Shown here piece after piece: positions 1-12,700 of a stretch of DNA of 64,000 bases (its first letter is position 1; every line of letters starts with the position of its first letter). The stretch comes from Salminus brasiliensis (Eukaryota; Chordata; Actinopteri; Characiformes; Bryconidae): positions 35,551,843 through 35,615,842 of the forward strand of contig NC_132896.1 of NCBI RefSeq assembly GCF_030463535.1, read 5' to 3'. The position numbers and the translations under genes were made by a program. The notes under the pieces are model-generated. The model ran no database searches, was not told the origin of the DNA, and saw nothing but the letters and a program-made list of their open reading frames with translations.

Positions 1-1057
1 GTGCATATATAATCTGGTGTATTCCTAATGCAGTGTAGATCTATCTGATGTGTATCTAATCTGGCGTGGTGTGTATTTAATCTGCTGTGTATCTAATGCA
101 GCATGTATCTAATGGAAGGAGACTGCAAGGGGACTGCTGTACTGTTTGAATCCAAGTACAGTAGATTTAAAGGGCATAGCAAAACAGTCTCTCTAAACAG
201 CCTCTCCAGACTGTGAAGATGAAAGCTGTTCTCTACGGTGGAACACAGTGGGAAAGTGAGGAAGTTGGAGTGAAACTAGGCTGCAGTGCCATTGGATTGT
301 CTTTATATGAAGGTCAGCAGACTGCGCAGTTAGACTTAAAAGCATCCACCCAGACCGATTCATCTTAGTTAACTGCAGATTTGTTGGGCTGGGAATGAGA
401 AAAGAGGCTGCTATCGGCCGGACGTCCGTGAGATCCCCTCTGACCACATCTTCATCCCACTTCTCTGCGCAATCAATTAATCAGCCGAGGCTGTTAATCG
501 GAGACGAGTGGATTGCTATGCAGCTCGCTCAGCTAATACTGCTGCTGCAATGATGCTGCTGATACTTGCGTTACGGCTGTCTGTAGAGCACTGCTGTTAG
601 CATCACCGCTACATTATCACATACTGCGTTTCTATCACTGTGACTATGACCTGGTTTAATGTGTTAATATGGCGATACTGTTATAATGCAGTTTGTGTAT
701 TGATGAGTTTATGATGGGTTATGTCAGTACTGCAGTACATAGAACCATTTTGCTTCATTAGTCTGTAGTTAAAAAAGGGTTCTTTGACTTTGAGCTTTTT
801 TTGGTTCTATATACACTATATAACTTTAAGAAAAAGTAAAAAAAGTACTTCATAATAGAGAAGATTTATTTATATACTATTTAATCAGATTGCCACATGT
901 ATTTGTTCAGTATTTAGGATAAACACATTACTATACTTAAGTAAGAGTGCATTAATACATTATATTGAATAGTATTCAAGAATAGAATAGAATAACATTT
1001 TGCTTTGATCTATGAAATCAGTTGAATAAGCAGAATAGCAGGAACCATGCTCTGATC

Positions 1058-1505
1058 ACTACTGATTAATAGCTGCACTTACAGTTGGCTGGAGCAGCTC
1101 TAGCAGGACAGAAAGTCGATGAATTGATCCACTGGAAAGGCAGCAGTCTATGACAGTGAGTGAGACTGAAATAGCCGAATAACCTACAAGGGGTGTCCAA
1201 ATACTTTTGGCAATGTCACTTAATCTAAGCAAAATGGGTTCTGCATTAAAAAGGGTCATTTGCATTGTACCAACAGTGGAACCCTTTGGTGCAATATGGA
1301 TAGAATGTAGATATCTTTCTGTCCTGTGAGCCCATCACTTCACACTTCCATGGCGCTGCACAATAGCTGCACCTACAGTTGACTGTGGCAGCCCTAGCGG
1401 GGCAGAAAATGTGTGGAAATGTGGCATTTTATGACAGTGGGTGAGACCGACGTAGTCAAATAAGCTACTTAGAAGGGGTGTCCCCATACTTTTGGCAGTG
1501 CCACG
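1058..1505. mobile_element. Two fragments of one MITE-like element
   Basis: Both 1058-1222 and 1318-1505 share 'atagctgcac-tacagttg', a gcag-ccctag block, a 'gtgagac' block and an end reading ggggtgtcc-atacttttggca. They are diverged direct copies of a short Tc1-type non-autonomous element. The class is inferred. Confidence 0.5.
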
Positions 1506-3428
1506 ACTCAAACATGTGTGCTCACGTTACGCCTCATAGCAGCAGTCATGTTCTAGAATGGCTGGTATAAAAGGCTGGTTCCACATGTTCACAGGGACAC
1601 TTCACCAGCATCAGCGGTGCAGAAATGGAGTGGATACCACTTCAGATGAGAAAGCTGCTTCATTTAGCTCTGCCCTCATGGGAAAAAACATTGTATACGT
1701 TCATGCATCTCAGCTTCCTCGCGTGCACCCACTTGTCCCAGTGTAGCCACTAGTGGGTCGGCGCTGTTCTGTTTCGTTCTACATGGCCGGGCACCAGCCT
1801 CAGCTTGCAGCAGCAGACTTTTGCCTCATTTAAACGCTGAGTGAAATCCCAGCGACCGGGAATGTGCTCGATTCTGCAAGTCAAGCGCGATCAACAGGAG
1901 CTGACAGACTGTGGAATGAGTCTCAGCAGGAACACTCGAGTTATGACCAAACATTTCCAGCTGTACGGTCTGGAAGCCTGGTGCTGCAGCCACTTAGCAC
2001 TGCTAAAGATCAGGGGCTCCAGGCCTTAGCCAGCCAGCCAGCTGGTTACTGAGCAGGACATTCTGACAGCCCGCCAATCAGAGAGCAGCTTGGTGCAGTG
2101 TCATTGATCTGATTACTAGAGTGAAGCGAATGGAGGAACTCTAACATGTTGCTGGCTGTGAATAATTGATGGCCCTGGGCATGCCACTTCCCTTTGAAGT
2201 CCCTCTTTGAAGCCAATCCCAAAAAGAAACAAGTTAAAATTTCACAGGTCTGAAATATTTATCTGTAATGACCCGAGCTCTTCACACACTCTCGGACCGA
2301 AAGTGGTGTTAAAGTTAATGGAGATGATCAAACGTTGTTGTTTTTTTATTTTTTCTCTCCGTGGACGGGGACCTTGATCCCCGTCTGCTTCAGAAGAATG
2401 TTCTAGCATGCAGGCTTTACGTGCTGAATACGTGCTGAGTCTCCCGGAATAACTGTTTCCACGTATGGCGTCTACGTTACCGCTACTGCTGCACCTCAGC
2501 GCCTCGGTGTGTGTTTTGTGGCCTGAGGACAAATGTGAAACTGCTGTACATTTGGGATAGCTTCATCTTTCCTGTATTCATGAGAGTTGACGCTGTTGAA
2601 AGTGAACGTTGACGTACATCTCAATCCCCGCTGACACGCCAGCGACTAACGCTCAGAGTGCAGGAGAGAACATGGACGTAGTTCAACAGGTCCAGGTGGA
2701 GGATGCTGTTTTTACTCATCTTCTCGAGTTCCTGTGGAAACATCATCTACCAGTATTCCCACCAATTGGACAGATATGCTTGATGATGTAAGAGCACGGT
2801 TGATGCCAAAGGATCAACAGCTCCCAAGCTAAAGTACAGCCTCCAAACATGGTGGAGGTACTGTAGCTCCCTCTATTAAAATTTTACAAATCTGCAAAGT
2901 AATTTGTGAAGAATGACCCCATTCTCAGAAGTTCCCAAAGTAGTGGCTACATCTCCCCATCCATACATCCATCCCTTTTCTTATCCCCTTCATCCTGGTC
3001 AGGATTGCAATGATTCATCATTATGTGCAAGACAGGAATACACCTAGACAGAGCATCTAGGGGCAATTTAGCATGGTCAGTTCACCTGCCATGTGCATTC
3101 TTGGGTGTTGGAAGAAAACCGAAGTGCCGGTAGTGGTAGTGACCCAGAGTGAGGATCACACACTCTTAACTGTGGCACCACCGTTCCACCCAGCTACATC
3201 TCTGGTTTCACTGGATGAAGTATTTTAAAGCAGTTCTTTGTTTTATTATATAGCAATCACTCACTCTGTACTACATCACCGCTTACAGAGGGCAACCTGA
3301 TTCATTAAATTCAAATCAGTGCAGAATTACACCAATCAATCACGAAGAAGCAGAGGTCAAATAAGATTTCTTTGGAGCGGTGCCACAGAAGAACCACCTC
3401 TGGTTCTCTAAAAAGCGTTTCATCTGCT

Positions 3429-3620
3429 GTAAGTCAAGTCAAGTCAAGTCAAGTGGGTTTATTGTCATTTCAACTACATATAGAGTACACAGTGAAACGA
3501 AACAACGTTCCTCCAGGACCATGGTGCAACATAGACAGTGCATACAAGACAAGTGCAACACAAACAAACAAGTGCGGACAGACAACACAACACAGTACAG
3601 ACAGAGGATAATAATGTAAT
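3429..3620. repeat. Dispersed fish repeat with (AAGTC)n head
   Basis: A pentanucleotide run (gtcaagtcaagtcaagtcaa) leads into 'gggtttattgtcatttcaac' and 'aacgttcctccagg', a string I recognise as frequent in fish genomes, probably a retroelement tail. The small open frames here are not genes. Confidence 0.5.
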
Positions 3621-3753
3621 GGATGAGGACAATAAATTCAAAGCAGTTTTTTAAGATTTTATAAAACCCTGTCAGTTCTGCAGGACTTCTGATTCAGTCT
3701 GCTTATTCCCAGATGTTGAACAGCAGTCTTGTGATGTCTGTCCTGTGTCTCAG

Positions 3754-4003
3754 GGATCCTGTATAAAGGCAACGGGGAGAACGTGTTCCTGTCCCAGCTC
3801 CCTCCGGTCATTAGCACCATCATGGGGAATGGCCGGCGCAGGAGCATCTCGTGTCCCAGCTGTAACGCCCAGGCTGAGGGCAACAAGCTGCTGGCCCCCG
3901 TGGCCCTGGCCTGGGGCAGAGACGGCAGCCTGTATGTAGGAGACTTCAACTACATCAGACGCATTTATCCATCAGGCAATGTTAGCAGCGTCATGGAGCT
4001 CAG
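3754..4003 (+). CDS. tenm3: tenm3 exon: first NHL propeller segment in window
   Basis: Acceptor ctcag before 3754 and donor gtgagt after 4003. It enters with two bases of a split codon and leaves in phase 2. It encodes [11 protein letters not shown], then the highly conserved [17 protein letters not shown] and the NHL strand [20 protein letters not shown]. This is the beginning of the teneurin beta-propeller. Confidence 0.93.
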
Positions 4004-6694
4004 GTGAGTGTGCAGGTGGATGGATGGGTGGATTGATGGATGGATTCATTGAATGATGGATCAGTTGGCTAATTGATAGATGTATAAACAGCCCTGTATC
4101 AAAGTATCTAATGTCTAAACATCAAGCAATGTTAGCAGTGGCATGAAATTTAGGCCAGGGTGCAACAATTGGAATAATGAGGGGATGATGAGTGACGGAT
4201 GAAGATGGATTGATTAATGAATAATGAATTAGTGGTTGGATGAATGGATGGATGATAAGATGGAGGAATTAATGGGTGGATGGAGAAGTGAACGGATGAG
4301 TAGATGGATGCATAGGTTGATGTATAAATGATTGGATGGATGGATGGATGGATGGATGGATGGATGAGCAGATGATTGGACAAATGGATGGATAAGTAGA
4401 TGGATGGATGGATGGATGGATGGACAGATGGTTCCTGCATAGGATCCCAAATGTTCCAATCAAACTCCATCCCTGCCAGGTAGTACAGCCTCCAGTGACT
4501 CCTTGCTCTTCATCTATTCATGCTTGCTTAGTGGTTGCTTCAGGCGAGCTCTCTGAAAGTGGACCTGGTTGTAGCACATGTGAGGTGGGAGCTTTAGTTT
4601 GACTGTGAAGAATGACTCATAATACACATATGGGTGGGGTAGTAGTGGGGGGTGCATTAATTGATCCAATGATTGAGTGGGTGCACGGAGCAGTGGATGG
4701 GTTTACTGTCAAATTGATTAATGAACATTATAAATGATAAGGCTGTCCCTGTGTGCTCTAATGATTCTTTTTCTTTTTTGTCTCTTATGTTTGTACAATG
4801 TCGATATTCTTCCATTTACTGCATAAAGAAATAAAGATTTCAGACATAGGTAAGTGATGCCTAGCTCTTTACTAATGATGACGAATGTGTGCTTCTATGG
4901 ACAACATCCTATTAATGTAATGATGGCATAAGCTCTGTACCCAAGATCCAGTATATAAACACTGCCCTTAACATCTCTAATATACCTTATTAACATTAAT
5001 ACCTTAATTTGAGCAACATAGAGCTGGGCATCGGGGGACTCTGAGTCAGCAGAGTTAGTCTCCATCACCTTGGCCTTCACCTAATGGACAGGTTGATCTT
5101 ATTCAGTGTCATGCACACATCTCCACTTAGCACAGTCTTGAAATCAAGGGTATTAGTGGGGACTCTTTTCACAGTAGTAGAAGCCTCTACTCTTCTGAAA
5201 AGGTTTTACTGTAGATTGTGGAGTATTGCTGTGAGGACGGTTTGAAAGCATCTGTGAGGTCAGGTACTGATGTTTGATGATTAGTTTTGCCACTCCAGTT
5301 CATGCCAAAAGTATTGGATGGAGCTCCATCACCACTTCAGAGAACCCCCCAGCCCCAATAAATAAGGGTGTAAGCTTTTATACCCCTCTAGCCCACTATG
5401 TCCTGTTTGTGAATGCTAATAAAGGGATTTGCTAATTAGAAGGGATGTCTGGATACTTTTAGACGCACTAAGCACTGGCAATCAGACAGTAGAAGGTGAT
5501 TTCAGGTCATGTGTTCAAACATCTGACAGACAACAGATTCCCTTACTCAGCAGTTTTCCTCCATGCTACTCTAGCACCACATCCTGTTCTTTCAGCTGAA
5601 GCAGATACCAGGATTCACTTGGATCTATGGGGCTCTATTTTGGGGCTCTGATGTAAAATGCTCCAGGGTATGGATTAGTCTGCAGTATGTGAGCATGGCC
5701 TTATTAATAGCCTTTAATAAAAAGCTCCAAAAGTCTCTGTCTCTGACTGTTTCTGAAGGAGAAGGCTGCCGACGGACACGTTGTCCTGCATTCCAAGTCC
5801 TACTGGTCATTAGATGCTAATGGCATGTGGGGAGGAGCTGTGCTAACTCGCTCAGAGAAGATCATACTGATGGATTTAATGAATGCAAATAAGCATGGCC
5901 TGATGAAATGCCATCAGCTGTTGACAGTCATTAAGAGCTGCATATCACAGCTCCATTTCTGTGAGCCTTCACATGGGAGTCACAACGATTGAAATGATTT
6001 GGCAGTCTGCAAGGCGTCAACGCTGCCTCCTCGAATGTGTTACAGTCACATCTGATTTATTTTCCCCTTCGCACACTTTCCTCCTCCTCGTCTGTCAGCT
6101 ACTCTCACTGTTTTAAAGCATTAGGAAAAAAACAGACGGTGAATCTGTAAACTTCTCCAACAGCATTAATATTCTCATCACTGTTATTGCGTCTGCCATC
6201 TCCAATCACGCTGTCAAACATCTCATTTCTGAAATGCACAGTTTAGGCTTGACCACACATTACAGCCTTAATTAGGTCTAAAATATTGAACTGAACCCAA
6301 ATATAGCCCAAGAACCTTCTCTGCCCGACATGACTCACAGCGGAAAGAACTGAAGCAACTGAAGCCCAACTAAGTTCTGCACCCACCTGACTGTAACCCT
6401 GACCCTGGACCGACTCAACAGCAACCAATCACAATTCTGCCCCAACCCAACAGCAACCAATCACAATTCTGCCCCAACCCAACAGCAACCAATCACAATT
6501 CTGCCCTGACTCAACAGCAACCAATCACAATTCTGCCCTGATTCAATTGTGATCCATCAGAATTTTGACTCTTCAGTGGGGAAACCTGACTGTGAGAAAC
6601 GCTGTCTGATTTTACCAAACCTCGTAATGGGTAGATGAGTTCCGTCAGGGTTAGACAGTAACTCTCGTTGCTCCACATGTTATAAGTCTCACAG

Positions 6695-6726
<32 letters not shown>

Positions 6727-9700
6727 TGCAGTAATAACCCGGCCCATCGGTATTACCTGACCACGGATCCTGTGACTGGACAGTTGTACGTATCCGACAC
6801 CAACTCCCGAAGGATCTACCGACCACGGGAGCTGTCGGCCAGTGCAGAACCCCAGCAGAACGTGGAGATTGTGGCAGGAACGGGAGACCACTGCCTGCCC
6901 TTTGATGAGACTCAGTGTGGGGATGGAGGTCCAGCTACAGAAGCCCTGCTGACCGGACCCAAAGGTACAGCACTGAGTCCACTGACCACATGTCACTCAT
7001 AGTGAGAGTGCTACCATACATGCTGATAATGCTGATGGTCCCAGGGTAAATATTTTATTTATTTAGTCTCATTTTGTGTGAATCTTATTAATCTTATTAT
7101 TTATTTTTAGTAATTTTGTTTAGTGGAATTATCTCTTTATGTTTAAAATAAGCACAATATTATTCTTATTGTTTTAGAATCTCATTTTATAAAGTAACAC
7201 AAAATGGAAATCATAAAACAATCTGATAAATACCAAAATGAGATATATAAGATACATTATGTGAACAAAAGTATTTGGACACCTGCTCAGTCATTGTTTC
7301 TTCTGAAATCAAAGGTATTACAAAGAGTTTACAGTTGTTGGAGTAACTGTTTCTACTAGAGAAGCCTCTCTACTACTCCAGAGAAGAAGGCTTTCTACTA
7401 GATTCTGGAGGATTTGATTGCATTCGCAGAGCGTTTAGTGAGGTCAGGATGTTGGATGATGATCACCTCCCCACCTCATCCCAAAAGTACTGGATGGAGC
7501 TCCTCCACCATCATTCCAGAGAACACAGTTCTTCCACTGCTCCACAGCTCCTCAATGCTGGGGGGCTTTATACCCCTCTGGCATTATTAGGCAGCATGGA
7601 GCCAATAGGGTCATGTTTGTATACTTCTAATCTATTCTGTTGTGCTTCTCTACAGGGACTAGACAAGCTGTGTGTGTGCGTTTGCACATCTGTGTCAGCA
7701 ATAATATATCATAATATAATAATATTAATAAATGTAAAAAATAAAGGGTAATTTATGATGAAATATTCACAATAAGTAAATTATGTATATAAAAGGAAAC
7801 TTTAAAAAAAATCAACGATTGTGGGTGACGAGGTTTATTTTTGCAGAAATTCTTTGTAGCTAACCAGATTTTGTGATTAACCAGACCCAAAGCTATAGCT
7901 GGGTGATGTCATTGGACCTTGGAATACAATGGAGACGTATCCTAACATATGGAAAAATAAGGATTTCACTCTGGTTGGAAGCAAAGCTAAAAAAAAGTTA
8001 GAAGACTTCACCAGGCTTAATGATTTTGGATAACGGCACGATGGATCAAATACAATACAAACACTTCTCATCACACAGAGCACACACTCCTGCTCCTGGC
8101 TCTCAGTGCTGGTTATGATTAGATCAGATTAATTCTTGATGAATTCTTTTATATGGACACTTTTCAGATTCCCTTTTACTCAGATAAAAGAGCATACCGA
8201 AACTCCACGCCTTCAGTGGTGTTTCACAACTGTACTTAATGGAGTTTCTAAAGTAGAACCAGAACTGGAAAAGCTGACAAAGTTTTTATCAAATATTCCT
8301 TGATGAGATATTTGTCTGATTTTTCTAAATTATGTATTGTAACTTTAAATTCTTCATGAATGCATTTTTGCTGCTTAGACTTTTGTTTACAAAACAACTA
8401 AAACAACTAAAACATCACCATTCAAACAACAGGCCGAGACGGAAAATCCAGGTCAGATTCATGATATGTTTTTAAAAACACTGGAGAATGTCTGAATCTT
8501 CATGAAAAACTGTGTAAGTGGACATTTCTTTCATTTCATTTTTTCGGATTGGTAGGACCTAAACTAACCCAAGTATAAAAACTCAACTTAATCTTTGTTC
8601 ATTTTTTGCAAAAAAAACAGTATATGAGGCCAAAGAATAAAAAAAATGAAGTATGATGGTGCAGAGAAGCAGAAATGCAATGTCTGAAATGCAATATGAG
8701 CATGCAGGGTCTCAAGAGGTTAAGAACAGTTGGTCTCACTCAAAAACTTCCAAAAACTGAGAGGGCATTTTTTACTTTCTGACATAAAAATGGGAAATGA
8801 CAGATTTTAAATTCAACAAATACCTTTATACGTTTGTAAGCTAAGAGCCATCAGGAATATTGCATTACTGGCTTAAGTAGCTATCAAGCATCCCCATTCA
8901 GTCCACTGTTCTTTACCCGCCCCTTCCACTCCCTTCCTGCCCTTAAGGCACTATTTCCTTTTTTTTACACCCCTTTCCAGCTGGTGTCCCTCCAGTGCTT
9001 AAATTAGTTTCAGCACTCAGATCTCATATCAATGTAAGCAATCATTTATTATGTTTCCTGTCTCAGAATACCACTGTTAGGTCACGACGGCAGAGCCAGA
9101 GACACATCTCACAAGCCCCAATGCAGCATCTTCTGTACACTGTAAAACTCAACTGGCTTTAAGCTGGCATCTCAAGGGTTCTGGCCCCGTTAGTCAGAGA
9201 GCTGACCACAGCTGACGTTTAATGACGATAACCACGCCACTCTCCAGCTGAAACAGCTTTCTATTGTTCACCGGTTGATGCTGATGCTGCAGAAGCTGAA
9301 TCACTTGGTTGGTGGGCGTAGTCGGCTCCTCTTGAAGAACGCTGTTATATCCATGGTCACCTAGCTGGCGAACTCCTAGCTGACTGTGACAGACTGAATG
9401 ACACACAACACAAGTCTCGTTACAGGACTGATCATTTTAATAACTTTATTGTCTTAAAAAGATGTTTTTTTGGAGAAAATATCCAGAGCTTGAGCTCCAT
9501 AAACCCTCCAGCACTCTGCCTAAATCCTATTGTATCGAACTTTTTCTCATGTAAAAATTGTGTATCTCCGGCAGATTCGTGTTCCGTCAGAATTTCACCA
9601 TGAATGGGCAAATAGAAATGCTCCAAAATTACTTGGAATAAAATCTCTTTGCATTAATATTAATGACTGAAACTCTGCACTTGATTGTCTAAATGGACAC

Positions 9701-12700
9701 ACAGATGAATGCTCTTTTCAGAGCTAGCATCAGAAGTGGCATGCGCTTGCAACCCACAGAGCTACAGAACGTATTGATTTTATAAAATCCTCCAGCAAAA
9801 ACACAGAGAATTTTAAAACAGGCCGGCCGAGGCAGCGCGTGGGATGCGGGTGCATTAGTGCACTTTACTTAGGTGGGGACGGTCATTTTTGCCACAGCAT
9901 CGCTTCAGTCCCATCACACACACACACCCTTGATGTGTGACAAGGAACTGTCACCATAGCAACGTCCACATTCATCATTTTAGGTTTAATAAGGAGTTTA
10001 ATGTTTTGTCATGCTGTGTTTTGGGAGAGGTCCCACCAGGTAGAACGAAATGAAGGCAGAAAGAGCATTAAAAGGAGAGGAGAGACGTGGAGATGGTCAG
10101 ATACATCCTCCTGCACTTTTTCCTTGAGCAATAATTCAGCAGTGGAGGGCAGGATGTGAATAATTGAGCGTGATGCTTTCTGCAGTGACCTGAATAATGT
10201 GAAGCCAAACACGACACATGTAGCCGCCTCCCACCAACCCTCTCCACACCCCCACCAGCTTCACGCCAGTCTCAGAGCACAGCTGTCTGACCTGTGTGTC
10301 TCTTTGCGTCCTTTCTGCTCTTTACAGGGATTGCAGTGGATAAGAATGGTCTGATCTACTTCGTGGACGGCACAGTGATCCGCAAAGTGGACCAGAACGG
10401 AGTCATTTCGACTTTGCTGGGGTCAAATGACCTTGCCTCAGCTAGACCGCTCAACTGTGATGCAGTCATGGACATTCAGGAGGTAGAAATGAGATTTCCA
10501 TAAACCATCTCAATAAACACTCCTAAACACTAGAATAGGAGATATTAGTCCATAAACACCTCAATAAACACTCCTATACACTAGAATAGGAGATATTAGT
10601 CCATACACACCTCAATAAACACTCCTAAACACTAGAATAGGAGATATTAGTCCATAAACACCTCAATAAACACTCCTATACACTAGAATAGGAGATATTA
10701 GTCCATACACACCTCAATAAACACTCCTATACACTAGAATAGGAGATATTAGTCCATAAACACCTCAATAAACACTCCTATACACTAGAATAGGAGATAT
10801 TAGTCCATACACACCTCAATAAACACTCCTATACACTAGAATAGAGATATTAGTCCATACACACCTCAATAAACACTCCTATACACTAGAATAGGAGATA
10901 TTAGTCCATAAACACCTCAATAAACACTCCTATACACTAGAATAGGAGATATTAGTCCATACACACCTCAATAAACACTCCTATACACTAGAATAGAGAT
11001 ATTAGTCCATACACACCTCAATAAACACTCCTATACACTAGAATAGGAGATATTAGTCCATACACACCTCAATAAACACTCCTATACACTAGAATAGGAG
11101 ATATTAGTCCATACACACCTCAATAAACACTCCTATACACTAGAATAGGAGATATTAGTCTATAAACACCTCAATAAACACTCCTATACACTAGAATAGG
11201 AGATATTAGTCCATAAACATCTCAATAAACACTCCTATACACTAGAATAGGAGATATTAGTCCATACACTCCCTCAATAAACACTCCTATACACTAGAAT
11301 AGGAGATATTAGTCCATACACACCTCAATAAACACTCCTATACACTAGAATAGGAGATATTAGTCCATAAACACCTCAATAAACACTCATATACACTAGA
11401 ATAGGAGATATTAGTCCATGCAAAGTGAGTCAGTATCTTTAGTTTGACCAGAACAAACTGATTTGTTAAAGGGAAGCAGTATTGCGGTAAAGAGCCTGAG
11501 GATGTAAAGTGGGTTAAAGTGATTCTGCTGCAGAGAGCGTCTCTTCCCTGAATGTTATGCAACACAGACTCGCACATGTTTGTCCACAGAGCAAAGCTGA
11601 AGTGTAAATTTGCCTCTGACGGTCTCATCCAAAGGCAATAGCACTTAACTAAAAACATCAACACTAATTTCAAACATATTAAACAGATTGGCCTGATTTG
11701 GCTTACAGAACAGGATGACTGATTTTAACCTTTAGAAGTGTGAAGGTATGGCTGTCATTTAGCTCTGCTCTTTACCTGTGATACATACTTTTATTTATTA
11801 AGTGTCTTTAATAAATGTGAGATCACGCATTACCAATACATTCAATTATCAAGTAACCGATGATATGTTTACTGTCTCAGATGTAGTTTTATGATTATTC
11901 TGTGGTTTTAACAGTTTATATACCTGTAATTACACTCATCTTATTACACATGTATAAACACATAAGAGAAACCTAATACAGACATATAATATAAAGTGAG
12001 GCCGAGTTCGTTATTATTAAATATGTATGTTATTAGTACTATTTATATTCAGCCATTCTGTATCATCTTTCCAGTCTGCAGTTCCAACGGTTTTATTTGC
12101 TTTGATTAAAAAATGACAAAAATGTGGAACAAACAGCATCAAGAATCCTCAAACTCAAATCACCATAACTGTATTAGATAGTGTAATAGATGTATAGGGC
12201 TTTCACAGTGCTCTGGTTCTGGTCCATGGTTCAATTTGGGACACGGTTCAGGACTGTTTTTTTGTAAAGATCAAGATTAAGATGTTAAGATGAATCTTTT
12301 TGAGTACATTCTGACATTTTGAACTCAGATTTATGATTCAGGAGGTTTGAATCAACAAAGAAACTGCAGGTAAAGGTGAACTTTCTTAAAGATTCACACT
12401 AAAATATTGGAGATAAATGTTTTTTACACTCAGTATAAACCCGGTTCTGTGGTTTAAAGAGAGCCATGAGTTCCAGGAGCTCAGCATGATGGTTAGATTT
12501 TAGTATGAATACACTGCAGACTTTCGCGTTCCTCCGTATTTAATGCTTTAAGGCCTGTGTGAGCTGGACGCAGGAGAAAAGCCCTGATCTCTCTGGAGCT
12601 CAGCCCAGCAAGAGCCCAGTCTGACATGTAGACTAGGGCATTTTATTTTTTAATTGTAGAAGTGGACAGTAGGCGTTTGTTGTGGCGCTGTCATCAAGAC

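Larger units (their letters stand above)
1..3753. other. tenm3 intron (left part), no gene seen
   Basis: I found no exon here on either strand. It opens with a degenerate tandem of a gtgtatctaatctg-like unit (1-115). It also holds two related element fragments (1058-1222 and 1318-1505), a degenerate fish interspersed repeat (2937-3190) and a dispersed repeat at 3429-3620. Upstream teneurin exons must lie left of the window. Confidence 0.6.

Noticed and set aside
4150-4470. 106-codon Ser-Ile-His-Pro frame on the - strand
   Set aside because: Translation of the GATG microsatellite in a tenm3 intron.
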